This document shows positions 23,290 to 31,999 of a stretch of DNA of 64,000 nucleotides, in pieces. The DNA lies in NCBI GenBank assembly GCA_029260755.1, contig JAJDCQ010000035.1:35116-99115 (forward strand), written 5' to 3'. The stretch's first letter is position 1. Each line of letters begins with the position of its first letter. This DNA comes from Planctomycetota bacterium (GTDB lineage: Bacteria > Planctomycetota > J058 > JAJDCQ01). A model generated the notes under the pieces. That model was not told the origin of the DNA. It made no database searches and worked only from the letters and a program-made list of their open reading frames with translations. A program made the translations under genes and the position numbers.

Positions 23290-24353
23290 GCGGGACCGAG
23301 GCGCGCGTCGAGCCGGCGGCGGCCTGTCCGGTGCCGGCCCGCGGCTACGACCGGATCGTGCTCGGCCACGGGGCGGGCGGAGGCCTCTCGGCCGATCTTC
23401 TCCGGGATGTCTTCCTGCCCGCGTTCGGCAACCCGACCCTGCGCGCGCTCGAGGATCAGGCGAGTCTGGCGATCGACGGGGCGCGGATCGCGGTGACGAC
23501 CGACGCGTTCGTGGTGAAGCCGCTCTTCTTCCCCGGGGGCGACATCGGGCGCCTCGCCGTGAACGGGACGGTCAACGACCTGGCCGTCGGCGGGGCCGAG
23601 CCGCTCGTCATCACGGCGGCGTTCGTCCTGGAGGAGGGCCTGCCCGTCGCCGACCTCGTGCGGATCGCCGGGTCGATGGGGGCGGCCTGCGCCGAGGCGG
23701 GCGTCGACCTCGTCGCCGGCGACACCAAGGTCGTCGACCGGGGCCGCGGCGACGGCGTCTACGTGACGACGACCGGCGTCGGCCGGGTCCCGGTCGGGCG
23801 ACGTCTCTCGATCGCCGGAGCCTGCCCGGGCGACCGCGTCCTCGTCTCGGGGACGCTCGGCGACCACGGGATCGCGATCCTGAGCGTCCGCGAGGGGATC
23901 GACTTCGAGACGCCGCTCCGGAGCGACACGGCGCCGCTCCACCGTCTGACCGCGGCCGTCCTCGCGGCGGGCGGCGACGCGGTCCACGCGATGCGCGACC
24001 CGACTCGCGGCGGAGCGGCGAGCACCCTCCACGAGCTGGCGGAGGCGTCGGGCGTCGGCGTCGTCGTCGACGAGACGGCCGTTCCCCTCCGGAGTGAGGT
24101 CCGCGGCGCGTGCGAGCTCCTCGGCCTCGACCCGCTCCACGTCGCCAACGAGGGCAAGGTCATCGCCGTCGTCGACCGGGCCGCCACCGACGCGGTCCTC
24201 GCCGCGATGCGGGCCGACCCGCTCGGTCGCGACGCGGCGGTCATCGGCGAGGTCGTCGCGGATCACCCGGCGGTCGTCACCGTCCGCTCGGCGCTCGGCG
24301 GGGAGCGGCTCCTGCCGACGATCCCCGGCGAGCAGCTCCCGAGGATCTGCTGA
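23286..24353 (+). CDS. hypE: Hydrogenase expression/formation protein HypE (thiocarbamate dehydratase)
   Basis: 355 residues from a GTG that overlaps the hypD stop (GTGA). It is a PurM-like ATP-grasp fold: [74 protein letters not shown]. It ends in PRIC, the conserved C-terminal Cys that HypF carbamoylates and HypE dehydrates to thiocyanate. The stop overlaps the hypA start (TGATG). Confidence 0.97.
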   Translation: MSGTEARVEPAAACPVPARGYDRIVLGHGAGGGLSADLLRDVFLPAFGNPTLRALEDQASLAIDGARIAVTTDAFVVKPLFFPGGDIGRLAVNGTVNDLAVGGAEPLVITAAFVLEEGLPVADLVRIAGSMGAACAEAGVDLVAGDTKVVDRGRGDGVYVTTTGVGRVPVGRRLSIAGACPGDRVLVSGTLGDHGIAILSVREGIDFETPLRSDTAPLHRLTAAVLAAGGDAVHAMRDPTRGGAASTLHELAEASGVGVVVDETAVPLRSEVRGACELLGLDPLHVANEGKVIAVVDRAATDAVLAAMRADPLGRDAAVIGEVVADHPAVVTVRSALGGERLLPTIPGEQLPRIC

Positions 24354-24598
24354 TGCACGAGCTCGGCCTCGCCCGTGAGATCGTCCGGATCGTCACCCGC
24401 GCCGCCGCCGGCGCCCGGGTGGTCCGCGTCGTCGTCCGGGTCGGCGCGTGGAGCTGCGTCGAGCCGACCGCCCTCGGGCTCTGCTTCGACCTTGCGGCGG
24501 CGGGCACGCCCGCGGCCGAGGCGAGCCTCGAGGTGAAGCGGACCGAGGCGCCCTCGCGCCTCGATGAGCTCGTCGTCGAGGAGATGGAGGTCGTCTGA
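24353..24598 (+). CDS. hypA: HypA-like nickel-insertion protein lacking the zinc ribbon
   Basis: 81 residues, against about 113 for normal HypA. The nickel-binding N-terminus [14 protein letters not shown] (His2, Glu3) and the central strand block VRVGAWSCVEPTALGLCFDL are normal. After LEVKRTEAP the sequence jumps to RLDELVVEEMEVV, which corresponds to the last strand of the family. The intervening segment with two CxxC pairs (structural zinc site) is absent; the only cysteines left are those in SC and LC of the core. The frame is clean and coupled on both sides (TGATG with hypE; 1 bp before hypB), so this is an in-frame loss rather than a frameshift. Confidence 0.9.
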   Translation: MHELGLAREIVRIVTRAAAGARVVRVVVRVGAWSCVEPTALGLCFDLAAAGTPAAEASLEVKRTEAPSRLDELVVEEMEVV

Positions 24599-24599
24599 C

Positions 24600-25328
24600 A
24601 TGTGCGGCACCTGCGGATGCGGCGAAGCGGAGCCCTCGGGGGCGCCGGAGCCCGAGGCCCCCGGGCGGACGGTGCGGCTCGAGGAGGCGATCCTCGGGCG
24701 GAACGACGCCCTCGCCGCGGAGAACCGGCGGCGTCTCGCCGAGGCCGGCGTCGCCAGCGTCGACCTCCTCGGCTCGCCCGGGGCGGGCAAGACGACGCTC
24801 CTCTGCCGGCTCATCCCCGAGCTCGCTGCGGCCGGCCCGATCCTCGTCGTCGAGGGCGATCAGGCGACCGATGGCGACGCCCGTCGCGTCCGGAAGGCGG
24901 GGGCGCGGGCGATTCAGGTGAACACCGGATCGGGCTGTCACCTCGACGCGGCGATGGTCGCCGGGGCGCTCGACCGCCTCGACCCCCCGCCCGGGTCGCT
25001 CGTGGTCATCGAGAACGTCGGCAACCTGATCTGCCCGGCCATGTTCGACCTCGGCGCCGCGGCGCGCGTCGTGGTGGCCTCGACGCCCGAGGGGGAGGAG
25101 AAGCCGCTCAAGTACCCCCACGCGTTCCGGTCGGCCGACCTGGTGCTCCTCGCCAAGGTCGACCTGCTCCCCCACCTCCGCTTCGACGTCGCCCGGTTCG
25201 AGGAGAACGTGCGGGCCGTCGGCTCCGCGGAGGTCATCCGGGTCTCGGCGCTCGACGGGACCGGCGTGACCGAGGTGGCTCGATGGCTGCTCACCGTCGG
25301 GGGGGAGCGAGTCGATGCCCGCGCGTGA
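24600..25328 (+). CDS. hypB: Hydrogenase nickel-incorporation GTPase HypB
   Basis: 242 residues. It has the N-terminal high-affinity nickel motif (MCGTCGCGE), a P-loop (GSPGAGKTT at 58-66), VVEGDQATDGDARRV, the metal-site block NTGSGCHLDAAMV and VIENVGNLICPAMFDL, and the guanine-specificity motif AKVDLL. There is no His-rich nickel-storage stretch. It hydrolyses GTP to hand nickel, with HypA, to HydA. Starts 1 bp after hypA; its last 14 bp overlap the next small gene. Confidence 0.97.
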   Translation: MCGTCGCGEAEPSGAPEPEAPGRTVRLEEAILGRNDALAAENRRRLAEAGVASVDLLGSPGAGKTTLLCRLIPELAAAGPILVVEGDQATDGDARRVRKAGARAIQVNTGSGCHLDAAMVAGALDRLDPPPGSLVVIENVGNLICPAMFDLGAAARVVVASTPEGEEKPLKYPHAFRSADLVLLAKVDLLPHLRFDVARFEENVRAVGSAEVIRVSALDGTGVTEVARWLLTVGGERVDARA

Positions 25329-25575
25329 TGCGGCGTCGGCCGACTGCGCCGGGTGCGGCGGCTGCCCTCCCGTCGACGGAGGCGGCCCCGCCGGCGCCCG
25401 GCTGGTCGCTTCGACGGTCCTCGGTCTGGTCCTGCCGACCGGGCTCCTCGTCGTCGCGATCGCCGCGATCGACCGGGCCGCCTGGCTCGTGGCGGTCGCG
25501 GCCGGCGCCGTCGCCCTCGGCCTCGGGCGGGGTATCGGCCGGGGTGGCCGACGCTCTGCGGAGGCGCCGACGTGA
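25315..25575 (+). CDS. Small Cys-rich two-TM membrane protein, RseC-like
   Basis: 86 residues. A Cys cluster near the N-terminus (CAGCGGCPP) is followed by two hydrophobic helices (LVASTVLGLVLPTGLLVVAI and AAWLVAVAAGAVALGLG) and a basic tail. Size, Cys motif and paired helices recall the C-terminal half of RseC/SoxR-reducing-system proteins, which in Proteobacteria are encoded with Rnf/Rsx. It overlaps hypB by 14 bp and rnfC by 4 bp (GTGA), so the junction ties the hyp and rnf genes into one operon. I could not confirm the family; a Rnf assembly or redox-accessory role is an inference. Confidence 0.75.
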   Translation: MPARDAASADCAGCGGCPPVDGGGPAGARLVASTVLGLVLPTGLLVVAIAAIDRAAWLVAVAAGAVALGLGRGIGRGGRRSAEAPT

Positions 25576-26984
25576 TCGCCGCGCTCGCCGCTCTCCTCGG
25601 TCTCGGCGGCCGCCCCGCCACCCGGCGGGGCGTCCACCCGCGCGGTCACAAGGCGGAGCTCCTCGAGCTCGCCATCGAGGACGCGCCGGCGTGCCAGGAG
25701 GTCATCCTTCCGCTCCAGCAGCACGCCGGGCGCCCCGCGGTCCTCACGGCGAAGCCCAGGAGCGAGCTCGAGGTGGGCGACCTCGTCGCCGAGGCCGAGG
25801 CAGCGATCAGCGCCCGGGTCCACACGCCGATCGCGGGTCGGGTGGTCGGTCCGGTCGCGGTCACCCTCTCGAACGGGCGGCGCGTGACGGCCGTGCCGGT
25901 CCGCGCTCGCGAGCCGGGCGAGCCGCTCCGATTCTCCGAGTGGCGGTCGGGCGACTGGACGGTGCCCGGGACGAACCTGCTCGGCCCGCAGGCGGTGGTC
26001 GCGGCCGTCCAGGCGGCCGGCGTCGTCGGGCTCGGCGGCGCGGCCTTCCCGACCCACCTCAAGCTCGCGCCCGGCGGGGCTCGACCGATCGACACCCTCC
26101 TCGTGAACGGCTGTGAGTGCGAGCCGTTCCTCGTCTCGGATGCGCGGCTGCTGGTCGAGGCGGCCCCCGTCGTCCTGGCCGGCGTCGAGCTCGCCGCGCG
26201 CGCGTGCGGGGCGTCGCGGGTGCTGATCGCCGTCGAGGACGACAAGCCGGCCGCGATCGCCGCGCTGCGGGCCGCGGCGAAGCCGCCGGTCGAGGTGGTC
26301 GTCGTCCGGACCCGGTACCCGATGGGCGCCGAGCGCGTCCTGATTCCCGCCGTCCTCGGGCGCGAGGTGCCGACGACGGGGTACCCGACCGACGTCGGCG
26401 TCGTGGTCGTGAACGTCGGAACGGCCGCATCGATCGCGCAGGCGGCCCTTCGCGAGCGTCCGCTCACCCATCGCCTCGTGACGGTCGCGGGCCCGGGCGT
26501 GGTGCGGCCGGCCGTCCTCTTCACGCCGCTCGGCGTCTCGCTCGGATCGCTCATCGAGGCCTGCGGCGGCGTCACGGCGTCGGCGCGGCGCGTGATCGCC
26601 GGCGGCCCGATGATGGGGTTCACCGTCACCGACCTCTCCGCCCCGCTGACCAAGGGGACGAGCGGCCTGGTCGTGCTCGACGACTCGAGCCTGGCGAGCG
26701 CCGCCGAGGGGCCGTGCATCCGGTGCGGCGCGTGCCTCGACGTGTGTCCGCTCCACCTCGCCCCGACCCGAATCGCCCTCGCCGCGCGCACCGGACGGCT
26801 CGATCTCTTCGACCGCCACCACGGCCTTGCCTGCTGCGAGTGCGGCTGCTGCGCGTTCGTCTGTCCGGCGGCGATCCCGCTCGTCCAGCTCATCCGCGCG
26901 GGGAAGGCGACCGCGCGCCGGACGCGCCGGCGGGCGATCGAGGCGGCGGCCGTCGCCGCCATCTTCGAGCACGGGGGCGCCTGA
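25572..26984 (+). CDS. rnfC: Rnf complex subunit RnfC (NADH-binding, two [4Fe-4S])
   Basis: 470 residues from the GTG overlapping the preceding stop. N-terminal RnfC barrel (RRGVHPRGHK, VILPLQQHAGRPA), the NADH/FMN-binding NuoF-like region (VVGLGGAAFPTHLKL, DTLLVNGCECEPFLVSD, GVVVVNVGTAASIAQA) and C-terminal clusters CIRCGACLDVCP and CCECGCCAFVCPAAIP. The long Ala-rich C-terminal tail seen in some bacteria is absent. It exchanges electrons with NAD(H) on the cytoplasmic side. rnfD starts 1 bp after. Confidence 0.97.
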   Translation: MIAALAALLGLGGRPATRRGVHPRGHKAELLELAIEDAPACQEVILPLQQHAGRPAVLTAKPRSELEVGDLVAEAEAAISARVHTPIAGRVVGPVAVTLSNGRRVTAVPVRAREPGEPLRFSEWRSGDWTVPGTNLLGPQAVVAAVQAAGVVGLGGAAFPTHLKLAPGGARPIDTLLVNGCECEPFLVSDARLLVEAAPVVLAGVELAARACGASRVLIAVEDDKPAAIAALRAAAKPPVEVVVVRTRYPMGAERVLIPAVLGREVPTTGYPTDVGVVVVNVGTAASIAQAALRERPLTHRLVTVAGPGVVRPAVLFTPLGVSLGSLIEACGGVTASARRVIAGGPMMGFTVTDLSAPLTKGTSGLVVLDDSSLASAAEGPCIRCGACLDVCPLHLAPTRIALAARTGRLDLFDRHHGLACCECGCCAFVCPAAIPLVQLIRAGKATARRTRRRAIEAAAVAAIFEHGGA

Positions 26985-26985
26985 G

Positions 26986-28053
26986 ATGTCGGGGACCCCG
27001 AAGGAGCCCGCGCCGGAGGGCAGCGCCCCGATCCTGCCGGAGCCCTCGGCCCTCGACGCCGCGACCTCGCCGCACCTCGCCGTCGGCACGGCGGGCATCG
27101 GAACGGCGATGCGCGACGTCCTCGTCGGGCTCGCCCCCGCGGCGGTGATGGCGGTCGTCCTCTTCGGCGGACGCGCCGCCGTGCATCTGGCGGTCGCCGT
27201 CGCCGCCGCGGTCGCCACCGAGGCGCTCGCCTGTCGTCTGCGGCGGCGGCCGACGACGGTGGGCGACGGCAGCGCGGCGCTCACCGGGCTGCTCCTCGCC
27301 CTCTCGCTCCCCGTGAGCCTGTCGCCGGGCGCGACGGCGCTCGGGGCGGTCGTGGCGGTCGGCCTCGGGAAGGCGGTGTTCGGGGGGCTCGGGCAGAACC
27401 CGTTCAACCCCGCGATGGTCGGGCGGGCGTTCCTCGCGGCGTGCTTTCCCGTCGCGATGACGACCTGGGTCGAGCCCGCGGGCCTCGACGGCTGGAGCGG
27501 GGCGACGCCGCTCGTCGCGGGCGACGGAGGGCCGGTCGCGACGGCGTGGCAGCTCCTCGGAGGTCGGGTGCCGGGCAGCCTCGGCGAGACCTCGGGGATC
27601 GCGCTGGTCGCGGGCGGGGCGTTCGTGCTCTTCCGCCGCGCCGGGGACTGGCGACCGACGGCCGGGATGCTCGGAGCGATCGCCGGGATCGCCGCCCTCG
27701 AGGCGTTCATCCGCGGCTCCGCGGCCCGGGGCGTGGTCGCCCATCTCGGGTCGGGCGGGGCGCTCCTCGGCGCCTTCTTCATCGTGACCGACCCCGTCAC
27801 CAGCCCGCTCGCGCGGTCGGGTCGCTGGGTCTTCGGCGCGCTCGTCGGCGGCATCGTGATGGCGATCCGGCTCGGCGGGAGCTACCCCGAGGGGGTCATG
27901 TACGCGGTGCTGCTCGCCAACGCGGTCGTGCCGCTCATCGATCGGCTGACCGCGCCGCGTCCGCTCGGAGGGCCGATGGCGCCGCCGAGCATCGTCCCGG
28001 CGGCCGCGCTCGCTGTCGCGCCGCCCGGGCCGCCCGCGGAGACGGCTCCGTGA
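26986..28053 (+). CDS. rnfD: Rnf complex membrane subunit RnfD (covalent FMN)
   Basis: 355 residues, multi-pass membrane protein. LGQNPFNPAMVGRAFLAACF is the family signature and SGATPL contains the threonine (Thr174) expected to carry covalent FMN. The C-terminal SGGALLGAFFIVTDPVTSP block is also typical. It forms part of the ion-translocating core. Overlaps rnfG by 4 bp (GTGA). Confidence 0.97.
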   Translation: MSGTPKEPAPEGSAPILPEPSALDAATSPHLAVGTAGIGTAMRDVLVGLAPAAVMAVVLFGGRAAVHLAVAVAAAVATEALACRLRRRPTTVGDGSAALTGLLLALSLPVSLSPGATALGAVVAVGLGKAVFGGLGQNPFNPAMVGRAFLAACFPVAMTTWVEPAGLDGWSGATPLVAGDGGPVATAWQLLGGRVPGSLGETSGIALVAGGAFVLFRRAGDWRPTAGMLGAIAGIAALEAFIRGSAARGVVAHLGSGGALLGAFFIVTDPVTSPLARSGRWVFGALVGGIVMAIRLGGSYPEGVMYAVLLANAVVPLIDRLTAPRPLGGPMAPPSIVPAAALAVAPPGPPAETAP

Positions 28054-28640
28054 CCGCCCCGCCCGAGGTCGCTCGCGGATCCCGGCTCGGCGGGGCGGGC
28101 CTCGTCGTGCTCCTCGCGCTCGTCCTCGGCGGCGTCCTCGGGGCCGCCGACGCGCTCTTCGCGCCGCGCATCGAGGAGCAACGCCGCGCGCGGCTCCGGC
28201 GCGTCGCCCTCGACGTCGTCCCCGGCGGGGGGGCGCTCGAGGAGGTGACCGTCGGGGGGGCCGTCGTGCTCCGGATCACCGCCGGTCCGCAGCCCGGCGA
28301 GGGCGCGCTCGTCGGCTGGGCCGTTCCGGGCGAGGCGCCCGGGTTCGCCGACGTCGTCCGGATCCTCGTCGGCCTCGACCCCGAGGCGCGGACGATCACC
28401 GGCCTCGCCGTCCTCGACGCCCGCGAGACGCCGGGGCTCGGCGACCGGATCCGCGAGGCGGAGTTCTGCGACCGCTTCGCCGAGCACCCGATCGCCGGCC
28501 CGATCGAGATCGACGCGATCAGCGGCGCGACCGTCTCGAGCGAGGCGGTGCAGAGCGCGGTCGAGGCGGACGTCGCGCGGGTCGCGGCGGCGATCCGTCG
28601 GCTCGAGCCCGGCAGCGCCAGCGGGGAGGCGCCGCGATGA
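28050..28640 (+). CDS. rnfG: Rnf complex subunit RnfG (periplasmic, covalent FMN)
   Basis: 196 residues: one N-terminal membrane helix (LVVLLALVLGGVLGAADALF), then an FMN-binding domain with ETPGLGDRI and DAISGATVSSEAV, where Thr161 of SGAT is the expected FMN attachment site. Located mostly outside the membrane. Coupled to rnfD (GTGA) and rnfE (ATGA). Confidence 0.96.
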   Translation: MTAPPEVARGSRLGGAGLVVLLALVLGGVLGAADALFAPRIEEQRRARLRRVALDVVPGGGALEEVTVGGAVVLRITAGPQPGEGALVGWAVPGEAPGFADVVRILVGLDPEARTITGLAVLDARETPGLGDRIREAEFCDRFAEHPIAGPIEIDAISGATVSSEAVQSAVEADVARVAAAIRRLEPGSASGEAPR

Positions 28641-29377
28641 CCGACGAGGCCCGGCCGATCGATGCGGCCGACGAGGTTGCCGGCGACGCGGCGCTCGCCG
28701 CCGCCGATCCGAACGAGGACGGGGAGCCCGGCGCCGTCGATCGGCTCTACCGCGGCCTTCTGCCCGAGAACCCCGTCCACCGCCAGCTCCTCGGGATGTG
28801 CCCGACCCTCGCCGTCACCGCGACGGTCGCGAGCGCGCTGACCCTGGGGCTCGCCACGGTGGCCGTCCTCGTCGCGTCCAGCCTCGCCGTCTCGCTCCTC
28901 CGGCGGTGGATCGCCGACCACGTCCGGATCCTCGTCTACACCGTCGTGATCGCGAGCCTCGTGACGCTCGTCGACCGCGGGATCGCGGCGACGCTCCCCG
29001 ATCTCCACCGCGCCCTCGGTCCCTACGTTCCGTTGATCATCGTCAACTGCGTGATCATCGGGCGGGCGGAGGCGTGCGCCCGGCGGTCGACGCCGGTCGT
29101 CGCCCTCGCCGACGCGCTCGGGCAGGGCGGCGGGTTCCTCCTCGGCCTCGCGTCGCTCGCGATCGTCCGCGAGCTCCTCGCGACCCGGAGCGTTCTCGGC
29201 TGGCGCGTGCTCCCGGATGCGTTCGAGCCGTGGGTCATCATGGCGCTGCCTCCGGGCGCCTTCTTCACCCTCGGGCTCCTGATCGCGGCCGGGAACGCGT
29301 GGCGTGACCGGGGAGAGCCGGAGTCCGCGACCGGGACTCGGGAAGGCGCCCCTGTCTCCGGGAAGATCGAGGTGTAG
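28637..29377 (+). CDS. rnfE: Rnf complex membrane subunit RnfE
   Basis: 246 residues. It has the RnfA/E fold with GLLPENPVHRQLLGMCPTLAVT at the N-terminus and PLIIVNCVIIGRAEACA in the conserved membrane Cys helix (Cys ligand of the membrane [2Fe-2S] site). A 40-residue acidic N-terminal extension precedes the first helix. It pairs with RnfA. It overlaps rnfG by 4 bp; 133 bp then separate it from the USP gene, the only real gap in the hypF-rnfB run. Confidence 0.96.
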   Translation: MTDEARPIDAADEVAGDAALAAADPNEDGEPGAVDRLYRGLLPENPVHRQLLGMCPTLAVTATVASALTLGLATVAVLVASSLAVSLLRRWIADHVRILVYTVVIASLVTLVDRGIAATLPDLHRALGPYVPLIIVNCVIIGRAEACARRSTPVVALADALGQGGGFLLGLASLAIVRELLATRSVLGWRVLPDAFEPWVIMALPPGAFFTLGLLIAAGNAWRDRGEPESATGTREGAPVSGKIEV

Positions 29378-29430
29378 CGGGTGCGCGCGATGGCCCGACG
29401 AGCGCGGACGAATTCGCAGTCAGGGCCGAC

Positions 29431-29447
29431 CCCCTCCCCGGGAGGGG
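29431..29447. repeat. Palindrome in the rnfE-USP gap
   Basis: CCCCTCCC-C-GGGAGGGG, an 8-bp perfect dyad with a 1-nt centre, in the only sizeable gap of the operon. It is more likely an operator or a partial terminator than a hairpin with a normal loop; no T-run follows. Confidence 0.4.
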
Positions 29448-29510
29448 TGCTGCCGTCGGGGGTTCCGCCGGCACACGGTTTGTTCGGTCGTCGGGCGGAG
29501 GGCTCCTTCG

Positions 29511-30446
29511 ATGATGCCTGATCTGAGAGAGATTCTCGTACCGGTCGACCAGTCCGCCGGCTCGGCCGGCGCGCTTCGGGTCGCCGGGGCGCTCGCCGTG
29601 CGCGTCGGAGGACGCGTCCGCGCGCTCCGCGTCCTCGAGCCGAACCCGTTCGTCCCGGCGGCGGAGCGCGCCGCGGTCGACGCCGAGGTGCGCGCGTTCG
29701 TCCGCCGCTCGGCGGGAGAGCGGGACGTGACCGTCGAGACCCGCATCGGCTACCCCGCCGACGAGATCGTCGCGGCGGCCGAGGAGCTCGGGAGCGGGCT
29801 CATCGTGATCGGGACCCACGGCCGCTCCGGCTTGAAGCGGCTCATCCTCGGGAGCGTCGCCGAGGACGTCCTCCGGCGCGCGCCGTGTCCCGTCCTCACC
29901 GTCCGGGAGGCGCCCGAGGTCACCGGCGAGGGCGCCGACGCCCGGAGCGTCGCGCTGCCGCTCCGTCGGATCATCGTCGCGACCGACTTCACGAGCCACG
30001 CCCGCGACGGCGAGCGCGTCGCCGCCGACCTCGCCGCGACCGTCGGGGCCGAGCTCTACGTCGTGACCGTCGTCGAGCCCGACGGCGGCGACGACCTCGG
30101 CGCGGATCCTGATCGGATCGCCGAGCGCTTCTTCCGGGCGAAGCGCCTCGCGGGCACGACGGCGCGGAGGCTCGCCGGCGGCGACGGGACGCGCGCCGGA
30201 CCCGCGTGCGTCACCGACTACGCCCTCACCGGGTCGCCGGCGACGAAGATCCTCGAGCTCGCCGACGAGCTGGACGCAGACCTGATCGTGATGGCGACCC
30301 ACGGGCGGCGCGCGATCGCGCGTCTGGTCCTCGGCAGCACGACCGAGGAGGTCATCCGCGCGGCGCCGGTGCCCGTCCTCGCGGTCCGGTCGCGGGTGCG
30401 ACGGTCGCACGAGAGCGAGCGGGCCGGGACGGCCGACGCGCGATGA
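29511..30446 (+). CDS. Tandem-domain universal stress protein inside the Rnf operon
   Basis: 311 residues (MMPDLREILVPVDQS); GGAGGG lies upstream of the ATG. There are two USP domains, each with the ATP motif G-2x-G-9x-G-S/T (GTHGRSGLKRLILGS and THGRRAIARLVLGSTTE). It overlaps rnfA by 4 bp (ATGA), so it is translated together with the last two Rnf genes. It resembles the USP upstream of nifJ in architecture. It may tune Rnf or report energy status through ATP binding; that is inference. Confidence 0.95.
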   Translation: MMPDLREILVPVDQSAGSAGALRVAGALAVRVGGRVRALRVLEPNPFVPAAERAAVDAEVRAFVRRSAGERDVTVETRIGYPADEIVAAAEELGSGLIVIGTHGRSGLKRLILGSVAEDVLRRAPCPVLTVREAPEVTGEGADARSVALPLRRIIVATDFTSHARDGERVAADLAATVGAELYVVTVVEPDGGDDLGADPDRIAERFFRAKRLAGTTARRLAGGDGTRAGPACVTDYALTGSPATKILELADELDADLIVMATHGRRAIARLVLGSTTEEVIRAAPVPVLAVRSRVRRSHESERAGTADAR

Positions 30447-31036
30447 CCGAGATCGCCGAGCTCGTCTCCATCGCGTTCGCTGCGGCCATCGTGAGCAACC
30501 CGGTCCTCACCTGGTTCCTCGGAATCTGCCCGTTCCTCGGCGTCAGCCGGCGCCTCGACACGGCGTTCGGCATGGGCGCGGCGGTTACCTTCGTCGTGAC
30601 GGTCGCGGCCACCCTGACCTTCCTCGTGCAGCGATGGGTCCTCGCTCCGGCCGGGCTCGAGGTCCTCCAGTACGTCGCGTTCATCCTCGTGATCGCCGCG
30701 ACCGTCCAGCTCGTCGAGCTGTGGATCCGTCGGTTCCAGCCCGACCTCCACGAGGCGTTCGGGGCGTTTCTGCCCCTCATCACGAGCAACTGCATGATCC
30801 TGGGGACGTGTCTCCTGATCTGGCTCCGCGGCCACGACACCCTCCCGCGGGCGGTCGTCTACGCGGCCGCGAGCGGGGTCGGCTTCACCCTCGCCCTCGT
30901 CCTGATGGCGGGGCTGCGCGAGGAGCTGGAGGAGGCGGACGTCCCCGGCCCGTTCCAGGGGGCGCCGATCACCCTCATCGTCGCGGGGATCCTCGCGCTG
31001 GCGTTCATGGGCTTCGCCGGGATGGGGCGGGCCTGA
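30443..31036 (+). CDS. rnfA: Rnf complex membrane subunit RnfA
   Basis: 197 residues, six-helix RnfA/NqrE family: SNPVLTWFLGICPFLGVSRR near the N-terminus and FLPLITSNCMILGTCLL in the second half contain the two inverted-topology Cys sites of the intramembrane Fe-S cluster. It is the partner of RnfE. Coupled to the USP gene upstream (ATGA) and followed 1 bp later by rnfB. Confidence 0.97.
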   Translation: MTEIAELVSIAFAAAIVSNPVLTWFLGICPFLGVSRRLDTAFGMGAAVTFVVTVAATLTFLVQRWVLAPAGLEVLQYVAFILVIAATVQLVELWIRRFQPDLHEAFGAFLPLITSNCMILGTCLLIWLRGHDTLPRAVVYAAASGVGFTLALVLMAGLREELEEADVPGPFQGAPITLIVAGILALAFMGFAGMGRA

Positions 31037-31037
31037 G

Positions 31038-31967
31038 GTGCTCGCCCAGGCCGCGATCGCCGCCGCCGTCCTGCTCGTCCTCGCGGGATCTCTCGGTCTG
31101 CTCCTCACGATCGCGAGCCGGCGGCTCGCCGTCGCCGTCGATCCGCTCGAGGGAGCGCTGATGGCGCTCCTGCCGGGCGCGAACTGCGGCGGGTGCGGTT
31201 TCCCCGGATGTCGCGCCTACGCCCGCGCCCTGGCCGGGCACGAGGTCCCGCCGGATCGATGCACGGTCGGCGGCCCGGCGGTCGGCCGTCGCCTCGCCGC
31301 GCGCCTCGGCACGGGCGCGGTCACGCCCGCCTGGCCGCGGCGCCCGGTGGTCCACTGCGGAGCGGTCACCGCGCAGCGCCGGGGGCGCGGTCGTTACCTC
31401 GGACCGGCCACCTGCGCGGAGATGGACGCCGTCGCGGGCGTGCAGGGCTGCTCGTGGGGCTGCCTCGGCGAGGGGGATTGCGTCGCCGCGTGCGCCTACG
31501 GCGCGATGCGGCTCGAGGAGGGGTTGCCCCGGATCGACTACGACCGCTGCGTCGGGTGCGGCGCGTGCGTGCAGGCTTGCCCGCGGGAGGTGATCGAGTC
31601 GATCCCCTGGAAGCGCGATCGGATGCTCGTCGTCGCGTGCCGCAACCACGACCCCGGCCGGAGCGTGCGCGATGTCTGCGACGTCGGCTGCCTCGGCTGC
31701 GGCCGGTGCTCGCGGGCGTTGCCCGAGCTGTTCCGGATCGAGGGAGACCTCGCCGTCATCGACTACGACCGCTACGAGGCCGAGGACGACATCGAGGAGG
31801 CCGCCGCGCTCGATCGGATCCGCGAGCAGTGCCCGATGAAGAGCCTCGTCCTGCTCGGTCCTCCGCCGGCGAGCGTGGCCGAGCCCGACGACGGCGAGCC
31901 CCACGAGGCGGCGGTCGTGCGCGCGCCGCCGCGACCGGACGTCGACGACCTCGACTGGCGAGGCTAG
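31038..31967 (+). CDS. rnfB: Rnf complex subunit RnfB (ferredoxin-accepting Fe-S protein)
   Basis: 309 residues from GTG at 31038. One N-terminal helix is followed by the Fe-S domain GANCGGCGFPGCRAYARAL, then two ferredoxin-like clusters (CSWGCLGEGDCVAACAYGA; CVGCGACVQACPREVI) and a further cluster motif (GCLGCGRCSRALPELF). It takes electrons from reduced ferredoxin, presumably made by NifJ. It completes Rnf C-D-G-E-A-B. Its TAG stop lies in a short tandem repeat shared with the convergent pcm gene. Confidence 0.96.
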   Translation: MLAQAAIAAAVLLVLAGSLGLLLTIASRRLAVAVDPLEGALMALLPGANCGGCGFPGCRAYARALAGHEVPPDRCTVGGPAVGRRLAARLGTGAVTPAWPRRPVVHCGAVTAQRRGRGRYLGPATCAEMDAVAGVQGCSWGCLGEGDCVAACAYGAMRLEEGLPRIDYDRCVGCGACVQACPREVIESIPWKRDRMLVVACRNHDPGRSVRDVCDVGCLGCGRCSRALPELFRIEGDLAVIDYDRYEAEDDIEEAAALDRIREQCPMKSLVLLGPPPASVAEPDDGEPHEAAVVRAPPRPDVDDLDWRG

Positions 31968-31999
31968 CTCATGCTAGCTCATGCTAGCTCGCTCAGGCG
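31965..31999. repeat. Triple CTAGCTCATG repeat at the rnfB/pcm convergent stops
   Basis: CTAGCTCATG is repeated twice plus a third partial copy, ending CTCGCTCAGG. The first copy supplies the rnfB stop codon and the last part contains the pcm stop. The CTAG start and TCGCTCAGG end are shared with the end of the larger element at 35369-35678, so this may be a remnant of that family. Confidence 0.6.

Noticed and set aside
24520..24600. Frameshift in hypA as an explanation for its short length
   Set aside because: The last strand is present in frame and the overlaps with hypE and hypB are clean, so an in-frame deletion explains it better.
24393..27854. Long minus-strand ORF (1153 codons) opposite hypA to rnfD
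   Set aside because: Antisense to a tightly coupled run of recognised genes; no domain visible.
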